A stretch of 64,000 bases of DNA from positions 1 to 64,000 of the forward strand of contig NZ_JAAIIF010000008.1 in NCBI RefSeq assembly GCF_012932675.1, given 5' to 3'. Numbering within the stretch: position 1 is the stretch's first letter; each line of letters opens with the position of its first letter. Below, piece after piece: positions 36,055 through 43,651 of this stretch. The notes under the pieces are model-generated. The model was not told the DNA's origin, searched no databases, and saw only the letters and a program-made list of their open reading frames with translations. The DNA is from Bifidobacterium erythrocebi (GTDB lineage: Bacteria; Actinomycetota; Actinomycetes; Actinomycetales; Bifidobacteriaceae). A program made the translations under genes and the position numbers.

Positions 36055-37031
36055 TGTTTTGCTCCCTTCAGCAGTTGGCTATATGATAACGAAGTTTTTG
36101 CTCTCCAGTCGTATAACCGGACAAATACTGGTACTTCCGGCGAGCTTGGTTCATCAAGCATGCTCAGCATGTCGAGCATGTCGAATCCGACCTCTTTCTC
36201 GGGCGGTTTGCAGAATGGTATCGTCTCGGTAAGCCCGTCCATCTGCCACAGGTTCCATGCGATTACATTCGCGATCTGCTTGAGATGCTTCCTATCCGGA
36301 TCGGTATTGAATCTATCGCGGTAATGGTCCACAAAGGTAAGCAACAGGTTCGCGCGTGCGATCAGCAGGCTGTCGCCCTGGAATTCGTAGCCGTATACGC
36401 TTTGGAATGCCCGCAATGTCCATTTCCACCACATCAGGTCATCTTCCGTGTGCTCATCTACGATGCGTAGCTTGCGATCGAGCAAGCCAATGCGTTGGCT
36501 GATAGGCAGTATTGTTCCTGTAGCGGCGTCGTAACGCGATACAAGGAATGGTGCTTCGCCGCAGGTGATTTCCAATCGTCGGCTGTCCACGTAGTTGTGC
36601 CAGTCGTGCTTTTTTATAGACGGGAACGCGATTTTCCCTTTCGTGGGAATCCACGAATGGTCTTCCTGCTCCGTATTGAACACGTTCTTTCTGCCGAACC
36701 ATTCCTCATCAAGGTTATTGACCATCTGGTTCACCATCCATGATGGTGTGAATACCTCGGCTTTTGCTTTGGTGCGGCCTGTTTGTTCATCCAGGCTTTT
36801 CTGTACTCGTGGCACAATGCATACGGTGGGGGCTTCGCCTGAAATCTGCCGGGCAAGTATGGGTGCTGTTTCCGTGGCGGTCGGTTCGGCGCTCACATAC
36901 GCATCAGTTGCGTAGATGATGTTCTGCTTTGTGCTTTTGTCTTGCAGAAGGATGCCCAGTACGTTCTTCACTGGGTATGCATTGAAGTCAATGAGCGTGT
37001 ATCGGTTTCTGTTGCTATCGGTCATACTCAT
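36051..37031 (-). CDS. DNA methyltransferase subunit (restriction endonuclease subunit M type)
   Basis: This 326-residue protein opens MSMTDSNRNRYTLIDFNAYPVKNVLGILLQDKSTKQN, a start I recall for "restriction endonuclease subunit M" proteins. It has motif X-like KAEVFTPSWMVNQMVN, the EEWFGRKNVFN segment, and the SAM-binding motif I variant RRLEITCGEAPFLVSRYD. The NPPY motif is carried by the separate next gene, so the two must work together. It is the first gene of the operon and diverges from the DUF262 gene at 37167. Confidence 0.85.
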   Translation of the reverse strand: MSMTDSNRNRYTLIDFNAYPVKNVLGILLQDKSTKQNIIYATDAYVSAEPTATETAPILARQISGEAPTVCIVPRVQKSLDEQTGRTKAKAEVFTPSWMVNQMVNNLDEEWFGRKNVFNTEQEDHSWIPTKGKIAFPSIKKHDWHNYVDSRRLEITCGEAPFLVSRYDAATGTILPISQRIGLLDRKLRIVDEHTEDDLMWWKWTLRAFQSVYGYEFQGDSLLIARANLLLTFVDHYRDRFNTDPDRKHLKQIANVIAWNLWQMDGLTETIPFCKPPEKEVGFDMLDMLSMLDEPSSPEVPVFVRLYDWRAKTSLSYSQLLKGAKQ

Positions 37032-37166
37032 CCTAAGGGTAGGTCACTCATTGCTTGTTCAAGTATATAGGAGGGGGAGTCGGGGAATGGCTGCTTTTGC
37101 AAGGGATTTTCTGTCTAATACGTATAGTGGATAAAGATAATTTCAAGGGTGAAGAGAGGAAACACC

Positions 37167-39632
37167 ATGGACGCTGGCAAGAAAATCCTGCTGGACTTAT
37201 TCACCGGTTCGCTTCGGTTCGTTGTGCCGGTGTACCAGCGCAGATACTCGTGGGGTGAGGCTCAGTGCCGGCAATTGTGGTCCGACATCGTAACCGCCGG
37301 CAGGCATCCCGACAGAACGCATTTCACCGGGTCAATCGTATGGATGCAGGAAGGCGGAATAAGCCCGGACGGCGTCAGCCGTTGCCTGCTCATCGACGGC
37401 CAGCAGCGCCTTACCTCGGTTACTCTGCTGCTCATCGCGCTTACGGAATACGCCCGCGAACACCCGGAGAACCACCGTTTCTCCGCAGACATGGTTATCG
37501 ACCGCGGCTATATCGTCGACAAGTATGTGGCCGGCGAAGGCCGCTACAAGCTGACGCTTTCCGGCGATGACCGGGATATGCTGCAGCGTCTATGCGACCA
37601 TGCGGTCGACCCCAGCCGGCCGAATCATGAAGAAGCGGGTTCCAAGCTGGAAGCGAATCTCAATCTGTTCCGCTCGCTGGTCGCGGCCATCGATGACGTG
37701 AACGTGGTATGGAACGGCTTGCAGCGTCTCGAGGTCGTGTCCGTCACCCTGGACCAGGGGCGTGACGAGCCGCAGCTGGTATTCGAATCGATGAATTCCA
37801 CCGGACTGGACCTGGATACTTCCGACCTGGTACGCAACTACATGCTCATGGGATGTCCCATGGCCGAACAGAAAACCCTGTACGACGACTACTGGCTGCC
37901 CATGGAACGTGTACTCGGCAATCTCTCATTCGACACGTTCCTGCATGACTGGATGGTCGTCACTTTGAAGAGCCCCGTTGTCAAAGGTCGGGCCATGTAC
38001 TCGGAATTCAAACGTTTCGCAGCCGACAGCTCCCTGCCGCGTATGGAACGCATACGCGATCTGTTGGCGAACATGCTGGAATACGCCAGATACTATGCCG
38101 CCGTCAAAGGTGCCGTGACCGCCGGCAGTGGTGACGTGGATGTGGATCACCGTCTCGAATCTATCCAAACCTTGGACAGCACGGTTACGGATCCGCTGCT
38201 CCTGTACATGTTCGCGGCATGGAAGCATGATCGTGTAAATCGTGACGGGCTAATGCGCGTGCTTGCGGATGTCGAATCGTATCTGTTCCGCCGAATGGTC
38301 TGCTCGGTATCCAGCAATGGACTGAACAAGCTTGTTCCGTCGCTGATCGCCAGACTCGAATCAGTCGAAGGCGATCCGGCCGAAACTTTCGCCGCGCTGC
38401 TCCTCACCGAAACCGCCAAAGCCACACGCATGCCCACGGACGAGGAATTCAAGCAGGCGCTGCTCGGCGAGGACCTGTACCGCCCAACCCCGCGATGCAA
38501 ATATCTGCTTGCCGGATTGGAAAACCGCAACCATCCCAAGGATCCAAGATCCTTCAACGGGTACACCATCGAACACATCATGCCGCAGAACGCCATGGCA
38601 CATGCCGAATGGCGTGACATGCTCGGCGACCCCGACCGGTTCCCGCTGTTGGTGAACAGCTTGGGCAATCTGACATTGACCGCATACAATTCGGAACTTT
38701 CCGACGGAACATTCGACCAGAAGAAAAGCCGTGCGATCGGCGGATACGACAGCGAGTACCTGTCCATTTCCGCCGAGCTGCACGACGCTACACAGTGGGA
38801 TGAGCACTCTATCGCGCAACGCGGTGTTCGACTCGCCGATCTCGCATTGCAGGTGTGGGCGAGCCCCAAAGCGGGGGAGCGGGTTATGAGGCTCCTGTGC
38901 AATCGGAACGTGAGCCAGAGAGAACGTGAACGGAACGCCATCGATTTCGCCGACCTGTGCAGGCGGGGAATTCTTTCCGCCGGTGATGTGTTGGAAAGCC
39001 GATATGCCGGCGTAAACGCCACCGCGACCGTAACTGCCGACCACCGTATCCGGTTGTCCAACGGCGAGCTGTTCGACAGCCCATCCGGCGCATTCCGCCG
39101 CGCCAGAATGCTCGAAACCGGCGAGGACAAGCAGATCAACGGATGGACCGTATGGAAGATCGCGGACGGAAGAACACTGAACGAGCTACGGCAAGCTGCC
39201 GGCAATCCCGCACTGCGACGCGATTTATGGAACGAGATGTACAACTATGCCGCAACGCGAGCCGATTTTGTCGCCGTATACGGCGATCCGTCCGACCGCA
39301 AACCGAACAGCGCTACATGGGCAAGCTTCGGGGTCGGCTCCAAATTCTGCCACCCAGACGGAACTTTGAATATCCGTGGAGGCTATATTACGGTCGACCT
39401 GTATTTCACCGACACGTTCCAGTACTCGAAGCTGTACGGTATGAAGGATTCCGTTGAACGGATACTGTTGGATTTGGGCAAGGTGATCTGGGACGAACCG
39501 GATGCCGACAAGAAGAACCGACATCTCTGGGTACGGCATGATGTGGATTTCTCCGGCGACATGACGGAAGCCTACCAATGGATGACGGATAGTCTACTCG
39601 CCATGCGCAACGTGTACGATCTGCTCGTCTGA
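37167..39632 (+). CDS. DUF262/DUF1524 (GmrSD-like) restriction protein with RAMA and DUF4268-like C-terminus
   Basis: This is an 821-residue protein. The N-terminal DUF262 domain has VPVYQRRYSWGEAQC and the nucleotide-hydrolysis motif IDGQQRLTS (about residue 80). A DUF1524 HNH nuclease follows (GYTIEHIMPQN, later LGNLTLTAYNSELSD, about residues 465-525). After that comes a RAMA-like module (LSNGELFDSPSGAFRRA..INGWTVWKI, about residues 630-680), and the end resembles DUF4268 (TDTFQYSKLYGMKDSVERIL). GmrSD-type proteins cut modified foreign DNA. The ATG at 37167 has GAGAGG 8 bases ahead. It is transcribed away from the R-M operon. Confidence 0.85.
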   Translation: MDAGKKILLDLFTGSLRFVVPVYQRRYSWGEAQCRQLWSDIVTAGRHPDRTHFTGSIVWMQEGGISPDGVSRCLLIDGQQRLTSVTLLLIALTEYAREHPENHRFSADMVIDRGYIVDKYVAGEGRYKLTLSGDDRDMLQRLCDHAVDPSRPNHEEAGSKLEANLNLFRSLVAAIDDVNVVWNGLQRLEVVSVTLDQGRDEPQLVFESMNSTGLDLDTSDLVRNYMLMGCPMAEQKTLYDDYWLPMERVLGNLSFDTFLHDWMVVTLKSPVVKGRAMYSEFKRFAADSSLPRMERIRDLLANMLEYARYYAAVKGAVTAGSGDVDVDHRLESIQTLDSTVTDPLLLYMFAAWKHDRVNRDGLMRVLADVESYLFRRMVCSVSSNGLNKLVPSLIARLESVEGDPAETFAALLLTETAKATRMPTDEEFKQALLGEDLYRPTPRCKYLLAGLENRNHPKDPRSFNGYTIEHIMPQNAMAHAEWRDMLGDPDRFPLLVNSLGNLTLTAYNSELSDGTFDQKKSRAIGGYDSEYLSISAELHDATQWDEHSIAQRGVRLADLALQVWASPKAGERVMRLLCNRNVSQRERERNAIDFADLCRRGILSAGDVLESRYAGVNATATVTADHRIRLSNGELFDSPSGAFRRARMLETGEDKQINGWTVWKIADGRTLNELRQAAGNPALRRDLWNEMYNYAATRADFVAVYGDPSDRKPNSATWASFGVGSKFCHPDGTLNIRGGYITVDLYFTDTFQYSKLYGMKDSVERILLDLGKVIWDEPDADKKNRHLWVRHDVDFSGDMTEAYQWMTDSLLAMRNVYDLLV

Positions 39633-39706
39633 GCGCTGTGATTGTTCCGACTGCTGTGCGTTCAACGCTTTATAGAATGAACGTAACCACTCGAAAAGAG
39701 GCCGCT

Positions 39707-39904
39707 ATGAAATATGGAATGAGGAAACCCAGCTGGAAGAAGAGCCTGTCTGCGCGCACGAAAGGCCGCGCCACCCGCGCGGTCAAGCGGGCGCTGATCC
39801 CCGGCTATGGCAAGAAGGGCATGGGATGGCTGCACCCCAAGCGCAAGTTGTACAACACGGTCTACAAGAAGACCACGTTCAGCCTGTTCGACCTGTTCAA
39901 GTAA
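39707..39904 (+). CDS. Small basic protein, 65 aa
   Basis: The protein begins MKYGMRKPSWKKSLSARTKGRATRAVKRALIPGYGKKGMGW, is very basic, and ends in a hydrophobic-aromatic tail (YKKTTFSLFDLFK). An AGAGG site precedes the ATG. The last 25 codons are duplicated at 41102-41177. It may be a conserved small bifidobacterial protein; no family function is known to me. Confidence 0.6.
   Translation: MKYGMRKPSWKKSLSARTKGRATRAVKRALIPGYGKKGMGWLHPKRKLYNTVYKKTTFSLFDLFK
39828..39903 (+). repeat. 76-bp direct repeat, copy 1 (tail of the small basic gene)
   Basis: It matches 41102-41177 with 4 differences in 76 bases. The pair encloses a 57-aa gene and a toxin-antitoxin module. Confidence 0.85.
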
Positions 39905-40093
39905 TCCGGACTAAAGGGGAAAACACATGTGTTCCGATCCAGATGTGTGGGTCTCAAACTCCCGTTGGATTTGGTAATACCGGTGGCTGAAACCATCGCT
40001 CCCTTCCCTCCCGTCGTTCGTCGCGAGACTGTAGAATGTGCGTAACGCGCCGTAGCGCAGCCAAGGGAAGACATCGTCCGACTGGAGAGAGCC

Positions 40094-40267
40094 ATGTGGG
40101 AAGAACTCGGCATTAGTGGTGGCACCGCTATCATCGTGCTCGTCACGATGTACTACATCATCAAATGGGCTGTGAGAAATGGCGTGAAGGAAGCTTTGCG
40201 CGGCATTGAAAAAGAGAAGGCCGAGCAAGGCGACCAAGCCGAGGCAATCGAGGAGTCTGAGGCCTGA
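40094..40267 (+). CDS. Small single-span membrane protein, 57 aa
   Basis: The protein starts MWEELGISGG, has one hydrophobic helix (TAIIVLVTMYYIIKWAV) and ends in a charged tail (GIEKEKAEQGDQAEAIEESEA). A GGAGAG site sits 4-9 bases before the ATG. No family is recognised. Confidence 0.55.
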   Translation: MWEELGISGGTAIIVLVTMYYIIKWAVRNGVKEALRGIEKEKAEQGDQAEAIEESEA

Positions 40268-40395
40268 ATGCTATTACAGTGTGATGCGCCATATGCAGAT
40301 GAACAGATGGAATGCAACATGTCACTGCTGAATGATGTAAGATAATAGTAGTTGTTTGTCTTACGATGTTGGGTATTTGGGGAACGGAGAAAAAT

Positions 40396-40668
40396 ATGGC
40401 CATGTCATCGGTGACTGTTCGTGTGGATTCGGACACCAAGCAGAGGGCTTCCGACATCGCGGAGGATTTCGGTTTCGACCTTTCTAGCGTGACCCGTGCC
40501 TTCTACCGGCAAATTGTCCGTGAAAAGCGCATCCCGTTGAATCTTTCATATCAAAATGAAGTTCCGGCCGAAACGCTTTCTGCCTTGCGGGAGGTTCGCG
40601 AACGTTCCGTGAAAAGCGATCCGCGGTTCCATACTGCTGATGAGATGTTCGAATCCCTGGGCATCTGA
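40396..40668 (+). CDS. RelB/DinJ-family antitoxin
   Basis: This 90-residue protein has a ribbon-helix-helix N-terminus (SSVTVRVDSDTKQRASDIAEDFGFDLSSVTRAFYRQIV), typical of RelB/DinJ antitoxins that bind their own operator, and a C-terminal tail that caps the toxin. The toxin gene starts 2 bases after its stop. I chose the ATG at 40396, which has CGGAGA ahead of it, over the in-frame ATG at 40366. Confidence 0.9.
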   Translation: MAMSSVTVRVDSDTKQRASDIAEDFGFDLSSVTRAFYRQIVREKRIPLNLSYQNEVPAETLSALREVRERSVKSDPRFHTADEMFESLGI

Positions 40669-40670
40669 TT

Positions 40671-40967
40671 ATGCTCAATGCGGAATATACAAAGGCGTTC
40701 CAGCGTGATATCAAGCGTCTGAAACGCAAGCATGTCGACTTCACAGAGTTGAAGAACGTTATCCGTTTGGTGCTTGAAGATACGGATGAGGCAAAGGAGA
40801 CGCTCCGCCGACGTCATCGTGCACATCGTTTGCAAGGCGGCGAGTGGGAGCGTGTGGTCGAATGCCATGTAGGCAACGCTGGCGACTGGCTTGCCGTTTG
40901 GATTCGGGAAGATGGCACTGCATGGTTTCTCCGTACAGGTACCCATGAGGAGATATTCGGTAACTGA
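40671..40967 (+). CDS. YafQ/RelE-family mRNA interferase toxin
   Basis: This 98-residue toxin has the usual opening YTKAFQRDIKRLKRKHVDFTELKNVI and the strand RRHRAHRLQGGEWERVVECHVGNAGDWLAVW, then TGTHEEIFG at the end, as in YafQ (ending ...TGTHSDLF). The family cuts mRNA on the ribosome. It is kept in check by the preceding antitoxin. Confidence 0.9.
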   Translation: MLNAEYTKAFQRDIKRLKRKHVDFTELKNVIRLVLEDTDEAKETLRRRHRAHRLQGGEWERVVECHVGNAGDWLAVWIREDGTAWFLRTGTHEEIFGN

Positions 40968-41022
40968 TAAGGATCCCATTAACATCGTCGATTTGTTCTG
41001 TAGCGGGCGATGAATGGAAGCC

Positions 41023-41178
41023 ATGCCTTTTTACGCAGACTACCAAATACGGGTCGGCGGCAGAATCTCATGCGTTGCTTCTTTTGATGGTGCGGTGGAG
41101 AGGCTGCATTCCAAGCGCAAGCTGTACAACACGGTCTACAAGAAGACCACGTTCAGCCTATTCGACCTGTTCAAGTAG
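41023..41178 (+). CDS. Chimeric small frame ending in the duplicated tail
   Basis: A 51-codon frame (MPFYADYQIRVGGRISCVASFDGAVERLHSK...) ends with the same YKKTTFSLFDLFK tail as the small basic gene. No ribosome site is obvious. The copies differ by one amino-acid change (Pro/Ser) and two silent codon changes, plus TAA/TAG. It is a duplicated fragment, and whether it is translated is unknown. Confidence 0.35.
   Translation: MPFYADYQIRVGGRISCVASFDGAVERLHSKRKLYNTVYKKTTFSLFDLFK
41102..41177 (+). repeat. 76-bp direct repeat, copy 2
   Basis: It matches 39828-39903 (72 of 76 bases). It probably arose when the toxin-antitoxin segment was inserted or duplicated at the 3' end of the small gene. Confidence 0.85.
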
Positions 41179-41189
41179 TCAGGGACATA

Positions 41190-41471
41190 CTAGAACAAGT
41201 CGTCGTGCGATCCGGTGCGTGTGAGCACGAGCTGTAGCTTTTGCTTTTCCACGCGGTAAATGACGAGCCAATCGCCTTCGATGTGGATTTCGCGGTATCC
41301 CTTCCAGTTCCCTGTCAGTTGATGATCGCGGTATTTTGTGCTGAGCAGCTGTCTGTCTTGAGCCATGAGCGTGTCGATGGCTTGTCTAAGCTTGTCGGGA
41401 TCGTAATGCTTTTTAAGCAGAGCTTTGAAATCTTTTTTGAATTGCGTTGTGCGAAAAACCGATTTAAGCAT
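41190..41471 (-). CDS. YafQ-family mRNA interferase toxin (second module)
   Basis: This 93-residue toxin starts FRTTQFKKDFKALLKKHYDPDKLRQAI and has KYRDHQLTGNWKGYREIHIEGDWLVIYRVE with the closing TGSHDDLF, all typical of YafQ. It overlaps the antitoxin gene by 8 bases. It points towards the first toxin module from the other side, so the two systems converge. Confidence 0.93.
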   Translation of the reverse strand: MLKSVFRTTQFKKDFKALLKKHYDPDKLRQAIDTLMAQDRQLLSTKYRDHQLTGNWKGYREIHIEGDWLVIYRVEKQKLQLVLTRTGSHDDLF

Positions 41472-41724
41472 CCAACAGGTCCTTCATCAACGCATCCGTG
41501 CTGGTGAAGGATTCCCCGTCATGGTTTTCCGCTTGGCGGCGTGCCTCGACGTTGATGGGGTTCTCCCTGGTGATTTTGAAAGGCATACCGTTCTCACGGA
41601 TCGATTGGCGCAGGAAGATGTTGATCGCCGTCGATAGATCCATTCCCATATCGGCATACAGTTCCTTCGCCTCCCGCTTGATCGTGGGATCAGTGCGGAA
41701 ACTAATCATCGCAGTGTCGCTCAT
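41464..41724 (-). CDS. RelB/DinJ-family antitoxin (second module)
   Basis: This 86-residue protein has the DinJ-type ribbon-helix-helix (AMISFRTDPTIKREAKELYADMGMDLSTAINIFLRQSI) and ends with the segment that binds YafQ (FTSTDALMKDLLDA). It differs clearly from the first antitoxin, so the two modules should not cross-react. Confidence 0.93.
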   Translation of the reverse strand: MSDTAMISFRTDPTIKREAKELYADMGMDLSTAINIFLRQSIRENGMPFKITRENPINVEARRQAENHDGESFTSTDALMKDLLDA

Positions 41725-41796
41725 AGTCGCTCCTAATCATATGAAAGCATCAATTACAAGCAATTGTAATGCGAATGTCATGCTGTTGTCTATACA

Positions 41797-41837
41797 ACAG
41801 ATCCCGCCATACGAGCATTGCGTATGGCGGGATCTGT
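41797..41837. terminator. Bidirectional terminator hairpin
   Basis: The perfect 17-base arms acagatcccgccatacg and its inverse surround a 7-base loop, with tttt following on the plus strand. It lies past the end of the VOC gene. Confidence 0.8.
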
Positions 41838-41864
41838 TTTCTATCGCTGTCTGGCAGACGGTTT

Positions 41865-42227
41865 TCAGACGAGCATGGCCTCGATGTTGTTGCCTTCCGG
41901 ATCGTGCACGAAGGCGGCGTAGTAGGTCGGGCCGTAGTTCGGGCGCGGGCCAGGCTGGCCGTTGTCGGTGCCTCCGTTGGCAAGGCCGGCCTCATAGAAC
42001 GCCTTCACGGCATCATTGTCGGCGGCCTGGAACGCCACATGGATCGGCGCGACGGCGTCGCCCTCGGCGGCGGTGCTCACCCACACGGCGGAACCATCCT
42101 CGGCCACGAAAGCCTGAACACCCGGGAAAGCCGGGCCCTTGCCGTAACCCAGCGGCGCCAGGGCGGCCTCGTAGAACGCCTCTTCCTTCTCGAAATCCTT
42201 CACCTTGACGGTCACATGATTGATCAT
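41865..42227 (-). CDS. VOC-superfamily (glyoxalase/bleomycin-resistance-like) protein
   Basis: This 120-residue protein has two beta-alpha-beta-beta-beta repeats. It starts INHVTVKVKDFEKEEAFYEAAL and ends with YYAAFVHDPEGNNIEAMLV, the usual metal-site glutamate end of small glyoxalase-like proteins. The ATG at 42227 follows GAAAGGA. The substrate is unknown. Confidence 0.88.
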   Translation of the reverse strand: MINHVTVKVKDFEKEEAFYEAALAPLGYGKGPAFPGVQAFVAEDGSAVWVSTAAEGDAVAPIHVAFQAADNDAVKAFYEAGLANGGTDNGQPGPRPNYGPTYYAAFVHDPEGNNIEAMLV

Positions 42228-42442
42228 GCCATGTCCTTTCGTAGCAGGTGGCCCGTGCAGGCCCTTCACCACAGCATCGTAGGACGGAACAACGCTCGGC
42301 GGAAGAACGCACAATAAAGTGCCTTGGTTACCTCAAGGAAACCTTTGCGCGATTCCGCCGTTCGGCGTGGGCCTGCACGCCTGAATAATATTCTTGCGGC
42401 GTGTCGCTTAGTACGTCATCCTCCGGGATACTGGATTGCGGT

Positions 42443-42628
42443 TGCATGTGGCAGATTCTTGCCCTCTGCTGTAGCTATGTGGCTTATTTGTGGCACTCGA
42501 TCGGGCATATCGCGAGTATGAGCGTTGGAATTCCAACGCCCATACTTCGCATATCGCGCGGCAGGTGCCACAAATAAGCGAGATAGATTTCGCCGACCCC
42601 TTAAATCTGCCACAAATAGGGCAGATAG
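42443..42628. repeat. Symmetric four-box element C
   Basis: The same geometry as element B is seen. Box cores (tgtggca) lie at 42447 and 42489, and inverted cores (tgcca) at 42566 and 42608, so the spacing is 42, then 85 centre to centre, then 42. The centre is the perfect palindrome gcgttggaattccaacgc at 42522-42539, the same as in element A. The boxes carry ttatttgtggca where B and D have ttacgtgtggca. Confidence 0.85.
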
Positions 42629-42762
42629 CCGCCGGAAGATGAAAACCTACCGCACGAATAAGGCGGATGTGGCTTTTTGGATGCGTCAGAGTATCCAGCC
42701 CTTCGCTCAAGGGCGTCAACAGGCAGCCGCAACGTCGTTACAAGCGAGGAAGTCACCCCCGC

Positions 42763-43236
42763 TCACGGCCACAGGGCAAGGGAGACTTCCATGGGCGAAT
42801 CGTTCTCCCGCAGCCAATAGCGGATCTCGTCCTCCGCCACGTCAAGAGCCTCGTCCTTCGGGTAGCCGTAGATGCCAGCCGAAATCAGGGGGAACGCCAC
42901 GCTTTCGCAACCATGCACGGACGCGATGGCCAGGCAGCTGCGGTAGCAGGAGCGCAGCGCGGCCTCCTCGTCGTGATCCCCGTCGCGCCAGACCGGTCCC
43001 GCGGTATGAATCACGTACTTTGCCGGCAGATCGAACCCTGGGGTGATCACGGCCTCGCCGGTTCGGATGGGGGAGAGCCTGTCGCACGCCTCCTGCATCC
43101 GGCTTTGGCCGGCGGCTCTGAAAATGGCGCCGCACACGCCGCCGCCCATCAGCAGATCGGTGTTCGCGGCGTTGACGATTGCGTCCACATGCATGCCGGT
43201 AATGTCCTGACGCACCACGGAAAACGGCATGATCAT
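42763..43236 (-). CDS. Macro-domain protein (ADP-ribose hydrolase type)
   Basis: This 157-residue protein has macro-domain signatures: DAIVNAANTDLLMGGGVCGAIFRAAG for ADP-ribose binding, KYVIHTAGPVWRDG and AFPLISAGIYGYPKDEA. It resembles O-acetyl-ADP-ribose deacetylases of the YmdB/MacroD type. It sits between symmetric elements C and D. Such proteins can reverse ADP-ribosylation by toxins or take part in phage defence, but the role here is unknown. Confidence 0.93.
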   Translation of the reverse strand: MIMPFSVVRQDITGMHVDAIVNAANTDLLMGGGVCGAIFRAAGQSRMQEACDRLSPIRTGEAVITPGFDLPAKYVIHTAGPVWRDGDHDEEAALRSCYRSCLAIASVHGCESVAFPLISAGIYGYPKDEALDVAEDEIRYWLRENDSPMEVSLALWP

Positions 43237-43357
43237 CTCCTTGTTCGGCTGAACGGTTCGGAACCCTGAGCAGGATTCCCGTACCTACAAGGTATGCTAC
43301 CCGCACATCGGCAGGTTCTTGGGCAACCGGTTCGCAGCCATGGCACACATGGTGGTG

Positions 43358-43552
43358 CTATCTCGCTTACGTGTGGCAGATTTTCGGCTTTGCCCACATG
43401 TATTTCGCTTACGTGTGGCATGAAAGCGTGGTTACGGCGCGCAGGAATGGCGGAACGGCGATGCGTTGCCCGCGGCTTCTTACTATGAGCTGCCACACGT
43501 AAGCGAGATATACCCGGTCGGCATACTAAATCTGCCACACGTAAGGCGAATA
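43358..43552. repeat. Symmetric four-box element D
   Basis: It has the box cgcttacgtgtggca twice on the left (43358-43380, 43401-43421) and twice inverted on the right (43490-43512, 43528-43552), with the same 42/85/42 spacing. The central part differs from A-C and has no clear palindrome, while the box positions are kept exactly. Confidence 0.85.
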
Positions 43553-43651
43553 CCGGTGGTTTCGTTTCGGTCAGGTGGCCGCCAGCCAGCCCAGCGAGCC
43601 ATACATCGCCGCACAGGGCAAAGCCAGCGTACAAAGCAACCCCGCCGACCG

